A stretch of 62,658 nucleotides of DNA from an uncultured Anaerolineae bacterium (GCA_937944445.1 CALDYP010000002.1:1-62658), one strand, 5' to 3'. Counted from the stretch's first letter, positions 50,867 through 59,784 are shown. Numbers and translations are program-made. The notes: a model not told the origin generated them from the letters alone.

Positions 50867-51726
50867 CCGGCCCCTCGCAGGTTCAGCGCTAGCGGGCGCT
50901 CCGCTTCGTTGAGCGGCGTCACCAGCAGCCGCGCGGGCACGCTCACGATGGGCGCTTCAAACACTAGCAGCCCCTCGCTGACGATGCCGAGCGCCACCGG
51001 CGGGAACGCGGGGTCGCCCACCGCGGCCACGTCCGCGCGCGGATCCAGCGTGAAGCCGTCGCTCAACACCAATTGGACGGTCGCCTGCGGTGGACGCTCA
51101 CAGATGGGCGTGCGACACTCAAAGCCCAAGCGCACCACGTAGAACTGCGCCCCGCTGATCGGGCGGGCAAGCTGCCCCGTGCTGCGGCTGACCACGGCGC
51201 GCGCTCCGTCCTCGATCGTCAGCACGCGCAGCACCCCCGCGCCATACGTCACCGGCGCGAGGTCAACCGGCTGCGGCTGCGACGGCGGCAGCGTGGCGGT
51301 CGCGGTCGGCTCGATGACGACCATCAGCGCGGTCGCCGTCGGCGTCGGGTCGGCCACCGCCGCGGGCGTAAAAAGGTTGAAGCCGCCCCATATGACCGCG
51401 ACGAGCGCCAGCGCCGCCATGCCGACCGCGCCCACCGTCAGCCGACGGCGCGGCGCTTTGGGCGGGGCGTAGCGCTCTTCGATGGCCAGCGTCTCGCGCG
51501 CCAGCCGCACATAGCGATCATCGGGCGGATGCGTGCGGACTAAGCGCCGCAGCGCGGCCAGCCGCTGCTCGCGGTCGCTGAGGGTTTGCGCGCGCAGCCA
51601 CGCCATCGCAGCCGTATCTGCGTCGGCGGGGTGCGCTTGTGCGTGCGCGTCCAACCACTGGGCGGCCTCGGCGCGTTCCCCCTGCGCCAGCAGCGCCGCC
51701 GCCCGCATCCACTCCGGCGAGGTCAT
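50863..51726 (-). CDS. Single-pass membrane protein of the type VII-like operon, unknown
   Basis: A 287-residue protein starting at ATG 51726, coupled to the EccC stop (ATGA); a longer reading inside the EccC gene is rejected. The N-terminal 85 residues are helical with TPR-like spacing (RAAALLAQGERAEAAQWLDA). One membrane helix (about 98-120) and a Pro/Thr segment lead to a beta-rich outer domain (about 150-287). It resembles no EccB, EccD, EccE, EssA or EssB sequence that I recognise. Position suggests it is a membrane component or partner of the secretion ATPase. Confidence 0.65.
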   Translation of the reverse strand: MTSPEWMRAAALLAQGERAEAAQWLDAHAQAHPADADTAAMAWLRAQTLSDREQRLAALRRLVRTHPPDDRYVRLARETLAIEERYAPPKAPRRRLTVGAVGMAALALVAVIWGGFNLFTPAAVADPTPTATALMVVIEPTATATLPPSQPQPVDLAPVTYGAGVLRVLTIEDGARAVVSRSTGQLARPISGAQFYVVRLGFECRTPICERPPQATVQLVLSDGFTLDPRADVAAVGDPAFPPVALGIVSEGLLVFEAPIVSVPARLLVTPLNEAERPLALNLRGAG

Positions 51727-54700
51727 GGCTGCGTCCCCCGCAGGTCGTTCAGCAGGTCGTCGATCAAGCCCGCGGTGTCGATGTCCAGCGCGTCCGTCGC
51801 GGGCGTGGGCGCAGCGTTGGGTTCTGAGCAGGTGGGCGCGGGCGCGGCCCCCCACGTAGCGGACTCTTCGTGCGCCCAACGGTCGTCGTTGAGCCGCGCC
51901 ACGTGCGCCGCCACATCCTGCACGAGCGCCAACTGTACGATGTCCACACCGCCCACGCGCGGCACGAACGCCCGCCCGGGCGGCATCGCCTCTGCCGGCA
52001 GGTGCGCCGTGCGCAGGTTGAGCCGCTGAAGCGCGTCGCGGTGCATCAACCCGAAGCCGCTGCGCCGCAGCAAGAGCTGCTTGATGAACCCATCCGACGC
52101 GCGATCCAAGCTGCCCGCCGCCCACACGTGGAACGGCACATCACCGTAGTAGCGCACCAAGTGCCGCAGGCGGTTTGCAAGGTCAAGGTCGACCAGCAGC
52201 GCATCCGCCAGCAGGTCGTAATCGTCGATCAGCACCGCCGTCGCCGGGGCGGCTTCGCCCTGCTGCTGGGCTGCGGCCAGCGCCCCACTCAGTTGATCGG
52301 CCAGCGAGCGCAGTTCGCCCACGTCAGTGATGCGCGCAAGCGTGTGCTTGAGCGGCTCCAACGCGCGCAGGCTGCGCTGGTTGAGGTCGATCAAGATCAG
52401 CCGCAAGCGCGACGGCGGCAGCAGCTCCGCCGCCCGCAGCGCCGCCAAGTGCAGCAGGTTCGTCTTGCCGCTGGCGGGCGCGCCCACCACGACGAAATGC
52501 GTGCCGTCGTCGCGCCAGTCCAGCGCATACGGGCTGAGCGTGTCATCGTCTGTCAGGCCAAGCGTCGTCACCAAGCGATCTGTGCGATCCGTCGGCAGCG
52601 CGGCGAGGCTCAAGCGCTGCGGCAGCTCGCTCAACGGCAGGGGCGCTTGCTGACGCACCCCGCCGCGCAGGAAGGGCGCGCCCAGCGCCGCCACCGACTC
52701 GGCTAGCGCGTCGTTGATGGCTGGCTCGGTCAGGCTGACCGTGGGGTTCAAGACGGGCAGATAAACTTGCGCCAACAGCGGCTGCTGCCCGCTGACATAT
52801 ACCCGTCCGGGCGGCAGCAGCCGCGCGTCCTCGGCCTGCAAGCGCCCCACAATCAGCGCGTAGTCGCCGCTGTTGGCCTGTTGAAACGCGACCCGCTGCT
52901 GCATCATCGCCCGCAGACGATCCGGCAGCGCGTGGATCGTCGAGGCGCTCAACACCACGTAGACGTTGACCGCGCGCCCCTCGTTGATGAGGCGCTCCAA
53001 CTCTGCGCCGTGCTGGTCGCGGTATAGATCGCGGAACTGCTCGTACTGGTCGATGAACAGCACGAGGTGCGGCTGGCCGTGCGCGCCCTGCGCGAGGCGT
53101 GCGTCCAGCGCCGCGACGAACCGCCCGAACAAGCGCCGCACACGCTCGGCTTGTGTGCCGATGACCACTTGCTCCGCGTGGGGCAGATGGCCGAGGGCGT
53201 TCAAGCCGCTGCCGGTGAAGCTCAGGAAGTACAGGTGCAGCGCGGACGGGGGGTGTAGCGCCGCCAAGCTCAGCGCGAGGGTGCGCATGAGAGTTGTCTT
53301 GCCGGTGGCCGGCGCGCCGACAATCAACAGATGCCCGTCGTTGTGCACCCCACCCTGCTGGTTGAGGTGCACCCACAGGGGGCGCTGCGTTCGCCCTGTG
53401 AGGTCATCCACCAAGCCCACCGGCGCGCTGCCGAGCGCCACCGGCTGCCCCGCCTCATCGCGCACTGGCAGCCAGCGGTAGCCGTCAAAGCCGCCGCGCA
53501 GCCGCGCGTGCAGCTCCGTTAGCCGCGCCTTGAGCGGCAGCGTCGGTAGCAGCAGCGGGCGCACCGACGGCTGCTGCCGCTGGCGATACACCTGCGCGAC
53601 GCACTCCACAACCGCCTGCGCGACGCTGTGAAGGTCGGGCGCGTCGTCCGCCTCAGCGCTGAGCAGGTGCGCCACCCCGCCTCCGGGCTGGATGAGCCGC
53701 AGCATCGGCGCGTCCTTCAGCGCGCCCGCGCGGTACGGCCCACCGCTGTAGGCCGCTTGAAACTGGCGATACAGCCCGCGCTCCCCCACTTGCAGGTAAG
53801 CGCGCCCGGGCTGGCCAACCGGCAGATAGGCCGCGTCGGGGCGGCGCAGCATGGCGCGGCTGGCGTCGGCGCTCTGCACGCGCAGGCAGATCCGAAACTG
53901 CAAGTTGGCGTTCATCTCATCGGTGATGACGTCCATCGGGCTTTGCGTGCCGAGGATGAGGTGCAGCCCCAAGCTGCGCCCGATCTGCGCCGTTTTGACC
54001 AACTCGCTCAAGAACTCGGGCATCTCGCGCGCCAACTGCGCGAACTCGTCCACGACGATCACTAGATGCGGCAGCGCCCGCGCCGGGTCGCTGGCGTGGT
54101 GGCGATAGTACTGCTGGATGTCGCGCAAGCCCTGCCCTTTGAGGAACTGCTGGCGCTGTTCAACCTCGCTGCGCAGCGCCTCCAGCATGCGGCGGACTTC
54201 GCTCGGCTCTAAGTTGGTGACCAGCCCGACGGTGTGCGGCAGCGCCGCGAACACGTTGAACGTGCTGCCGCCTTTAAAGTCGATCAGCAGCAGCGTCAGG
54301 TCGCGCGGGTCGTGCTCCACCGCCAGCGCGCACACCAGCGATTGCAGCAGTTCGCTCTTGCCTGCCCCAGTCGTCCCCGCCAGCATCCCGTGCGGGCCGT
54401 GCGCGTCCTCGCTCAGCATCAAGAAAGTCTCGCTGAGCAGGCTCTCGCGCCCGATGGGCACAGGCCGCGGCAGCGTGCCGCCCACGCGATCCCAGCGGGT
54501 CGCGATCTGCCGCGCCAACTCGCCCACGTTTTCCGTGCCATACAAGCTCAAGAAGTCCACTCGCGGCGGAATCTGCGTCATCTGGCGCGTGTCTGCCAGC
54601 GTGATCGGCGCGAGCGCCCGCGCCAACAACGCCACATCGCGGCGGCTGATCACGTCGGCGGCCTGCCCCTGCTGTTCCTGCGCACCCACCCGATAGCGAA

Positions 54701-55775
54701 AGCTGCCATCCGCGGCGATGAGCATCTGCGCAGTGCAGTCGCTAGGCACTTGGTCATAGCGGCTGGCCACGCACAGCACGCTCACCCCCACCTGCGCCCC
54801 CAGCCGCAGCAGGTCAACGAACGCGGCGTCCGTGTCGAGCGTCTGTGGCTCATCGACCACGAGCAGTAGGTGCGGCTGCTGGCGGTTCTGCTCGCGGCGC
54901 GCGTCCAGCCACTGGCCGAGGTAGCCCATCACGCGGCGGGTCGTCTCCGCGTTGAAGGCCAGCGGCAGGTGGTCATCTTGGCGCGCATGCGGCAGCCAAT
55001 ACACCCACTCCCAGTCGCTAGCGGCGTCGGGCGGCGCGATCACCGCGATGTGCAGCTCTTGTGGGGCATGCGCGAGCGCGGCCTGCGCGACGACCGCATA
55101 GGCCGCCCCCAGCGCCTGCCGCCGCCGCCCAACCAGCGCCAGCGACCCGACCTCTGACAGCGCCACTGTGATCGGTGCATCCGCCAGCAACCGATACTGC
55201 TCCACCAGCGACCTCAACGCCGGGTCGCGCTCGAACTCATCCGACGAGGCACGCCACTGCACCGGCAGATAGGCCGCCCCTACCCCCACGCGCACCTGCA
55301 TGAAGTCAAAATCCGACGGGCGGCGCTCCCACAGCGCCGCGTCGGGCTGCAAGCCGCGGCGTAGAAGCTGCTCGGGCGGCGGGTAGAGGTGCGCGTAATA
55401 GGCGAGCGTCGCCATGCGCAGCGCCTCCAGCCGCGCGCGGCGCGCGTCCACCGCCCGTTCATAGTCGCGCCGCCGCGCAGCAAAGGCCTGTTTCCAGCCC
55501 GCGCTGCGCCAGCGCTGAAGCGTGATCGTGGTAAAAATGCTCACAACCGCCAGCAGCCCCAACGGCAGCACCGTCACCGGCGACGTCACGCCGCCGCGCG
55601 CGACGTAAAACAACGCCATCGCAAAGAAGCCCAACAGGGGGGCCAACACCAGCACCCAGTGCATATCAGCCTGTGTTGGCGGCTCGGGGATGGTCGGCGC
55701 GTCAATTGTGACAGTCTCAACGATGGGTAGGTGTTGGCGCGGCGGGCGATGGAACGGTTGGGCGCGGTCAATCAT
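51723..55775 (-). CDS. EccC/EssC-type FtsK/SpoIIIE secretion ATPase
   Basis: A 1,350-residue type VII (ESX) motor. Two membrane helices (about 40-90) precede three tandem ATPase domains with Walker A motifs GTTGAGKS (about 466), GAPATGKT (about 820) and GAPASGKT (about 1097). Domain 1 has the Walker B-type LLLIDFKGGSTF and HLVIVVDEFAQLA; domain 2 has VLFIDQYEQF; domain 3 has AVLIDDYDLLAD. The N-terminus lacks the FHA pair of Firmicutes EssC, so it is closer in layout to actinobacterial EccC. ATG 55775 (MIDRAQPFHRPP) is preferred over an upstream start that overlaps the WXG gene. Confidence 0.9.
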   Translation of the reverse strand: MIDRAQPFHRPPRQHLPIVETVTIDAPTIPEPPTQADMHWVLVLAPLLGFFAMALFYVARGGVTSPVTVLPLGLLAVVSIFTTITLQRWRSAGWKQAFAARRRDYERAVDARRARLEALRMATLAYYAHLYPPPEQLLRRGLQPDAALWERRPSDFDFMQVRVGVGAAYLPVQWRASSDEFERDPALRSLVEQYRLLADAPITVALSEVGSLALVGRRRQALGAAYAVVAQAALAHAPQELHIAVIAPPDAASDWEWVYWLPHARQDDHLPLAFNAETTRRVMGYLGQWLDARREQNRQQPHLLLVVDEPQTLDTDAAFVDLLRLGAQVGVSVLCVASRYDQVPSDCTAQMLIAADGSFRYRVGAQEQQGQAADVISRRDVALLARALAPITLADTRQMTQIPPRVDFLSLYGTENVGELARQIATRWDRVGGTLPRPVPIGRESLLSETFLMLSEDAHGPHGMLAGTTGAGKSELLQSLVCALAVEHDPRDLTLLLIDFKGGSTFNVFAALPHTVGLVTNLEPSEVRRMLEALRSEVEQRQQFLKGQGLRDIQQYYRHHASDPARALPHLVIVVDEFAQLAREMPEFLSELVKTAQIGRSLGLHLILGTQSPMDVITDEMNANLQFRICLRVQSADASRAMLRRPDAAYLPVGQPGRAYLQVGERGLYRQFQAAYSGGPYRAGALKDAPMLRLIQPGGGVAHLLSAEADDAPDLHSVAQAVVECVAQVYRQRQQPSVRPLLLPTLPLKARLTELHARLRGGFDGYRWLPVRDEAGQPVALGSAPVGLVDDLTGRTQRPLWVHLNQQGGVHNDGHLLIVGAPATGKTTLMRTLALSLAALHPPSALHLYFLSFTGSGLNALGHLPHAEQVVIGTQAERVRRLFGRFVAALDARLAQGAHGQPHLVLFIDQYEQFRDLYRDQHGAELERLINEGRAVNVYVVLSASTIHALPDRLRAMMQQRVAFQQANSGDYALIVGRLQAEDARLLPPGRVYVSGQQPLLAQVYLPVLNPTVSLTEPAINDALAESVAALGAPFLRGGVRQQAPLPLSELPQRLSLAALPTDRTDRLVTTLGLTDDDTLSPYALDWRDDGTHFVVVGAPASGKTNLLHLAALRAAELLPPSRLRLILIDLNQRSLRALEPLKHTLARITDVGELRSLADQLSGALAAAQQQGEAAPATAVLIDDYDLLADALLVDLDLANRLRHLVRYYGDVPFHVWAAGSLDRASDGFIKQLLLRRSGFGLMHRDALQRLNLRTAHLPAEAMPPGRAFVPRVGGVDIVQLALVQDVAAHVARLNDDRWAHEESATWGAAPAPTCSEPNAAPTPATDALDIDTAGLIDDLLNDLRGTQP

Positions 55776-55785
55776 GGCGGCTGTT

Positions 55786-56055
55786 TCAGAACCCCTCATC
55801 CGCGGCCTGCATCCGCCGCGCCTGCACCTCAAGGCTCATCGCCAGATTCTCCAGCAGCAGGATCCAATTCTCCATCTCCGGGCGGGCCTGTTCCCACGCG
55901 GTGAAAAAGCGCTCCGCCCGCTTGCCCATCCACTGGATGCTGTCAATCGCTTGGCGTAGCGCTTGCAGCTCGGCGCGCGTCGCCTCGGCCTCTTGGCGGA
56001 TGGCCGCCGCGCGCGCCAGCAGCTCGGTATATGGAACTTTGACCAAATCAGCCAT
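55786..56055 (-). CDS. WXG100-family protein with W-M-G turn
   Basis: An 89-residue all-helical protein of the WXG100/ESAT-6 type: helix, a turn at SIQWMGKRAERFF with W-M-G in the WXG position, then helix 2 (ENWILLLENLAMSLEVQARR). Such proteins are secreted as dimers by EccC/EssC. It lies 10 bases upstream of the EccC start. ATG 56055 is chosen; a GTG at 56064 is possible. It probably pairs with the other WXG-like protein of the operon. Confidence 0.82.
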   Translation of the reverse strand: MADLVKVPYTELLARAAAIRQEAEATRAELQALRQAIDSIQWMGKRAERFFTAWEQARPEMENWILLLENLAMSLEVQARRMQAADEGF

Positions 56056-56068
56056 GATAACCACTCAC

Positions 56069-56350
56069 TTATTCAATCGGGCGGGCGGCCGCTTCAATTT
56101 CATCCGCAGACAGCGCAAGCTTCTCTTGAAACGTCAGTAGCTTTTGATGGGCATCGCGCAGCACGGGCGTCAGACGCAGGTACTCCGCGCGGAACTGATC
56201 GGCGGCTGAGCCAGCGAATCGCTCCGCGTCCAGCGCCTGCACCTGAAGCTCCACGCGCATCATGATCTCGTCAATGCGCCCAGCAGACGTGCGGATCAAC
56301 TGCGCGGCGTCGCGCATCTGCTGCAACCGTGCCAGCAGTTCCCCTTCCAT
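56069..56350 (-). CDS. WXG100-like protein with F-A-G turn
   Basis: A 93-residue, two-helix protein (MEGELLARLQQMRDAAQLIR; turn at AERFAGSAADQFRAEY). F-A-G replaces W-X-G, a variation seen in WXG100 relatives, and it is followed by the usual helix 2. ATG 56350 has GGAG 8 bases upstream; ATG 56356 is a close alternative. It is the first gene of the minus-strand type VII-like operon and ends 13 bases before the second WXG gene. Confidence 0.8.
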   Translation of the reverse strand: MEGELLARLQQMRDAAQLIRTSAGRIDEIMMRVELQVQALDAERFAGSAADQFRAEYLRLTPVLRDAHQKLLTFQEKLALSADEIEAAARPIE

Positions 56351-56383
56351 GCTCATCACTCCAGCACCATAACGCTTTGTTAA

Positions 56384-56392
56384 AGTATAACA
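56384..56392 (-). promoter_or_regulatory. Extended -10 promoter of the type VII-like operon
   Basis: On the minus strand TGTTATACT (TGn plus TATACT) forms an extended -10 element about 34 bases before the first WXG gene, downstream of the FAS1 terminator. No good -35 box is seen, which extended -10 promoters do not require. Confidence 0.4.
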
Positions 56393-56420
56393 TGCTTCTG
56401 CTGAAGCGTGATCGACCAAC

Positions 56421-56448
56421 AAAAAAACCCCCTGCCGCTGGCAGGGGG
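56421..56448 (-). terminator. Rho-independent terminator of the FAS1 gene
   Basis: Read on the minus strand, CCCCCTGCC and GGCAGGGGG (56428-56436 with 56440-56448) form a perfect 9-bp stem with a 3-base loop, followed by seven T residues (A run at 56421-56427 on the plus strand). It lies 21 bases after the FAS1 stop. Confidence 0.92.
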
Positions 56449-56469
56449 TCGTTTAAATCGTCGTAAAGT

Positions 56470-57519
56470 TTACTCAGTCGGCGGGACGAGCACCGCGTCG
56501 ATGACGTGGATCACACCGTTCACCGCGTCCAGATCGGTCATCACGATGCGCACCGTGTCGTTGATGAGGATGCCGCGCTCCATGTCGAGCGTCACGGTGA
56601 AGCTCGCGCCCATAGCCGTGGTCACCTCGATCGAGCCGCCGTTCTCCACAAGCAGGTTGCCCAGCGCCGTCGAGGTCACACGCCCTTCAACCACGTGGTA
56701 GCCTAGAATGGCCGTCAGCTGCGCAGGATCAGAGACGATCGCGTTCAGGGTCTCCTCGCCCAGCGCTTCTGTCAGGGCGGCGAAAGCCTCATCAGTCGGG
56801 GCGAAGAGCGTCACCTCAGCCTCAGGGTTAGCCGCCAGCTCAGCCACCACAGGGGCAGCCATGCCGATCAGCGAGACCAGCGTGCCGAACCCAGCGCCGC
56901 CCGCGTCAGCCGCCGCGCCGGCCAGCTCAGCCAGCGTGCGCGTCTCAGGCAGGATCACCGCGTCGATGACGTGGATCACGCCGTTAGCGGCTTCGATGTC
57001 CACCATCTCAAGCACGAGGTTCGCGCCGTCGATGCTGATGCCATCCTCGGTGTAGGCGATGTCGATGCTCTGGCCGAGCAGCGTCTCAATCGAGACCGTC
57101 GCGCTCATCAAACCCCACGCTTCCTGAAGCTCAGCCGCCGTGTCGAGCGCAGCCACCACATCACTGCTCATCAACACTTCACCCACCACATGGTAGAGCA
57201 GGATCGCGGTCAAGAATTCCTGATCGGCCAGCACTTCGTTGAAGGCTTCCTCGCCCAGCGCTTCGGCCAGCGCAGCGAAGGCGGCATCAGTCGGGGCGAA
57301 CACGGTCAGTTCTGCGTCAGGGTTGGAAAGAGCCTCCAACACCGCCGGATCAGCCAACTGCACCGCGGCCAACAGCGTGCTGAACTCAGGGCTGTCGCCC
57401 GTGGCGCTGGCAACGACGATGTCAGCAATCGTGGCGGTCTCCACCATTTCCTGTGCCATCACTGGGGCTACCAGCAAGCTGGCTACTGCACCAAATACTC
57501 CAATAACTGCTTTGCGCAT
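56470..57519 (-). CDS. Secreted protein with two fasciclin (FAS1) domains
   Basis: A 349-residue protein with a Sec signal peptide (MRKAVIGVFGAVASLLVAPVMA, written here in part) and two tandem FAS1 domains (about 30-175 and 200-347). Each has the H1 motif (ELTVFAPTDAAFAAL; EVTLFAPTDEAFAAL) and the H2 motif (NGVIHVIDAVILPE; NGVIHVIDAVLVPP), showing internal duplication. FAS1 proteins mediate adhesion at the cell surface. ATG 57519 gives the cleanest signal peptide and has GGAG 9 bases upstream; ATG 57534 is an alternative. It is a single-gene unit with its own terminator. Confidence 0.87.
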   Translation of the reverse strand: MRKAVIGVFGAVASLLVAPVMAQEMVETATIADIVVASATGDSPEFSTLLAAVQLADPAVLEALSNPDAELTVFAPTDAAFAALAEALGEEAFNEVLADQEFLTAILLYHVVGEVLMSSDVVAALDTAAELQEAWGLMSATVSIETLLGQSIDIAYTEDGISIDGANLVLEMVDIEAANGVIHVIDAVILPETRTLAELAGAAADAGGAGFGTLVSLIGMAAPVVAELAANPEAEVTLFAPTDEAFAALTEALGEETLNAIVSDPAQLTAILGYHVVEGRVTSTALGNLLVENGGSIEVTTAMGASFTVTLDMERGILINDTVRIVMTDLDAVNGVIHVIDAVLVPPTE

Positions 57520-57680
57520 TACTCTACTCTCCATCTCTTTGTGCGGTTAAAAGTGTGACCTACAGTCACGCTTCACAGCATATAGGCGCTTTCTGAGTGA
57601 TAAGTCAACATTAACTGAGAGAGGGTTTAGTGATTAACCAACTTCGTAATCCTTTGGTAAGGATTGACCTCAGACGCTCA

Positions 57681-58745
57681 TTAACTGTTCACAACCATCG
57701 CATACGTCAGAGGATATGCTACTTCTTCAAGCTGCACCCAGCCGGCAGCTTCGCGCAGCACGATCTGACCCAGCACCTCAACAAAATCGTCGTTGTCGTT
57801 CAAGCAGGCCGCCAGCGTGTAGTGCTCGCCGTGGCCGCCGCCCGCCTCAAACGACTCGCGCCCTTCGTTGCCCAACTCATCGAGCGTTTCAAGGCAGTCC
57901 GTCACAAAGCCGGGCGAGAAGACGAGGGGTCGCTGCACGCCGCGCTGCGGCAGGTGTTCGATGGTCTCATCTGTGTACGGCTCCAGCCACTTCTCCGGCC
58001 CAAAGCGCGACTGAAAGCAGACCGTCCAATCCTCATCGCGCCAGCCCATCGCCTGCGCGAGCAGCTCCGCCGTGCGTTCACACTGGGCGCGGTAGGGGTC
58101 ACCTGTCTTTATGTAGCGGTTCGGAATGCCGTGGAAGGTAATCACGTAGTGATCTGGTTCGTGCGGCATCGCATCCACAACGCGCGTCAAGTGTGCACGC
58201 ATCGCCTCGATGTACCCGTCATGGTCATAGAACGGCGGCACAAACCGCAGCGTCGGGATGAACCGCTTGCGCTCGTGGAACAGCGGGCAGCGCCGCCCCG
58301 CCGCCGCGCGATACACCGCATCGTAGACGCTGGCCGTAGTTGTGGACGAAAACTGTGGGAACATCGGCAGCACGACGATCCGATCTACCCCCTCAGCTTC
58401 CAGCGTCTGGATCGCGCTTTGGATGCTGGGGCTGCCGTAGGTCATGCCGATCACCACGCGGAACGCATCGCCCAGCAGCGCTTGCAGCTTCTCCGCTTGG
58501 CGCTGGGTGTAAACCAGCAGCGGCGAGCCTTCCTCCAACCAGATGCGCCGATACAAACGCGCACTGCGGCGCGGCCGAACGTTCAACAGCAGCCCGCGCA
58601 GCAGCGGCTGCCAGATGAACGGGCTGTAGTCGATCACGCGCATGTCTGACAAGAACTGCGCCAGATATGGCCGCAGCGCTTTAGCCGTCGGCGCGTCAGG
58701 CGTCCCAAGCTGCGCCACCAACACCCCAATCCGCTGATTTAACAT
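57681..58745 (-). CDS. hemH: Ferrochelatase
   Basis: A 354-residue ferrochelatase, which inserts Fe(II) into protoporphyrin (or coproporphyrin in some monoderm bacteria) in heme synthesis. The family landmarks are the N-terminal GVLVAQLGTPDAP, the GMTYGSPSIQSAIQ segment, FPQFSSTTTAS, the catalytic histidine in ITFHGIPNRY, and the SPGFVTDCLETLDELG glutamate motif. No other heme genes are adjacent. A near-perfect CRP/FNR-type palindrome lies 36 bases before its start. Confidence 0.92.
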   Translation of the reverse strand: MLNQRIGVLVAQLGTPDAPTAKALRPYLAQFLSDMRVIDYSPFIWQPLLRGLLLNVRPRRSARLYRRIWLEEGSPLLVYTQRQAEKLQALLGDAFRVVIGMTYGSPSIQSAIQTLEAEGVDRIVVLPMFPQFSSTTTASVYDAVYRAAAGRRCPLFHERKRFIPTLRFVPPFYDHDGYIEAMRAHLTRVVDAMPHEPDHYVITFHGIPNRYIKTGDPYRAQCERTAELLAQAMGWRDEDWTVCFQSRFGPEKWLEPYTDETIEHLPQRGVQRPLVFSPGFVTDCLETLDELGNEGRESFEAGGGHGEHYTLAACLNDNDDFVEVLGQIVLREAAGWVQLEEVAYPLTYAMVVNS

Positions 58746-58780
58746 TTATGAAATACCTTTTACCGTGTGGTTAAAAACAA

Positions 58781-58796
58781 TGTGATTTTAATCACA
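58781..58796. promoter_or_regulatory. CRP/FNR-type palindromic site
   Basis: TGTGATTTTAATCACA is a perfect palindrome that fits the CRP/FNR-superfamily consensus TGTGA-N6-TCACA. It is in the 190-base divergent gap between hemH (-) and the FAA-hydrolase gene (+), and either or both could be targets. Oxygen or redox control of heme synthesis by an FNR/CRP-like factor would make sense. Confidence 0.6.
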
Positions 58797-58886
58797 AACG
58801 ATCAAAAAATCTACATAAAACTACGTAATTCTATATAAAGTCTAAGGCGTGCCAGTTTTTCTTAGGCGCATACGCCGCGCATTGGC

Positions 58887-58892
58887 TATAAT
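58887..58892 (+). promoter_or_regulatory. -10 box candidate for the FAA-hydrolase gene
   Basis: A perfect TATAAT (within TTGGCTATAATC) lies 43 bases before the ATG. No convincing -35 box is found 16-18 bases upstream. A second A+T-rich candidate, TATAAA at 58834-58839, would place the CRP/FNR-like site about 57 bases upstream of the start point, near a class I activator position. Confidence 0.4.
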
Positions 58893-58935
58893 CAGCGCTT
58901 GATAGAATTAGAATAACTTCACATGAGGATTAGCC

Positions 58936-59772
58936 ATGCGCTTAGTTTGTTATTACGACAGCGACGGGGTTCGTTTAGGGGTCGTCTTAGATGATTTAGT
59001 TATCCCGACGCCGCTGTCACCTGATGAATTCTTCAAAGGAGGCCTACAAGCGTTACACGAGCTGCGCCAGAGCATGACCGGCTTTGAGAGCACCACCCGC
59101 TTTGCCGACAATTTGAGCTACGCGCCAGTCGTCCCTAACCCGGGGAAAGTTTTGTGCATCGGCCTGAACTACCGCCGCCACGCCGCCGAGACCGGCGCGC
59201 AGGAACCACCCGCCCCGCTGCTCTTCAGCAAGTTCAACAACGCCCTTGCCGCCCATGAGCAGGACATCCCCATCAGCCCCAAGTGGGAAAAAGTGGACTA
59301 CGAAGCCGAGCTGTGTGTGGTCATCGGCAAGCGGGCGCGCTATGTCAGCGAGGCTGACGCGCTTGATCACGTGCTGGGCTACTGCAACGCCAACGACCTG
59401 AGCGAGCGCGCGCTGCAATTCGCCTCCAGCCAGTGGCTGCTCGGCAAGACGCTGGACAAGTTCCTGCCGATCGGCCCGTACCTCGTGACCGCGGATGAGG
59501 TCAATGACCCGCAGAGCCTGCCCGTGCGCGGCTGGCTGAACGGCGAGCTGCGCCAGAACAGCCACACCTCAGACATGATCTTCAGCGTGGCGCAGTGCAT
59601 CAGCTACGCCAGCCAGTTCTTCACGCTCGAGCCGGGCGACATCATCAGCACCGGCACGCCTGAGGGCGTCATCCTCGGCATGAAAGAGAAAGTTTGGATG
59701 AAGCCCGGCGACGTCTACGAAGTCGAGATCGGGCCGCTAGGGCGTTTGCGCAATCAGCTGGTTGAGGAATGA
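58936..59772 (+). CDS. Fumarylacetoacetate-hydrolase-family protein
   Basis: A 278-residue FAA-hydrolase-fold enzyme. After a short N-terminal domain the core starts at KVLCIGLNYRRHAAETG. The metal-binding set is visible as YEAELCVVIGK (E-x-E) and the Asp in GYCNANDLSERALQ. GDIISTGTPEGVILGMKEK is typical of the family. Members include 2-keto-4-pentenoate hydratase-like enzymes, acylpyruvases and oxaloacetate decarboxylases, and the substrate cannot be told from the sequence. It is divergent from hemH and convergent with the CHAD gene. Confidence 0.87.
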   Translation: MRLVCYYDSDGVRLGVVLDDLVIPTPLSPDEFFKGGLQALHELRQSMTGFESTTRFADNLSYAPVVPNPGKVLCIGLNYRRHAAETGAQEPPAPLLFSKFNNALAAHEQDIPISPKWEKVDYEAELCVVIGKRARYVSEADALDHVLGYCNANDLSERALQFASSQWLLGKTLDKFLPIGPYLVTADEVNDPQSLPVRGWLNGELRQNSHTSDMIFSVAQCISYASQFFTLEPGDIISTGTPEGVILGMKEKVWMKPGDVYEVEIGPLGRLRNQLVEE

Positions 59773-59784
59773 ACGAAACGTTCC

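Noticed and set aside
51727..52125. N-terminal extension of the 50863 gene into the EccC gene
   Set aside because: The extension is Gly/Arg/Ala shadow sequence; ATG 51726, coupled to the EccC stop by ATGA, gives a sensible protein.
57630..58649. 339-residue plus-strand frame opposite the ferrochelatase gene
   Set aside because: It is Arg/Gln/His-rich without a domain, and hemH on the minus strand has all family motifs.
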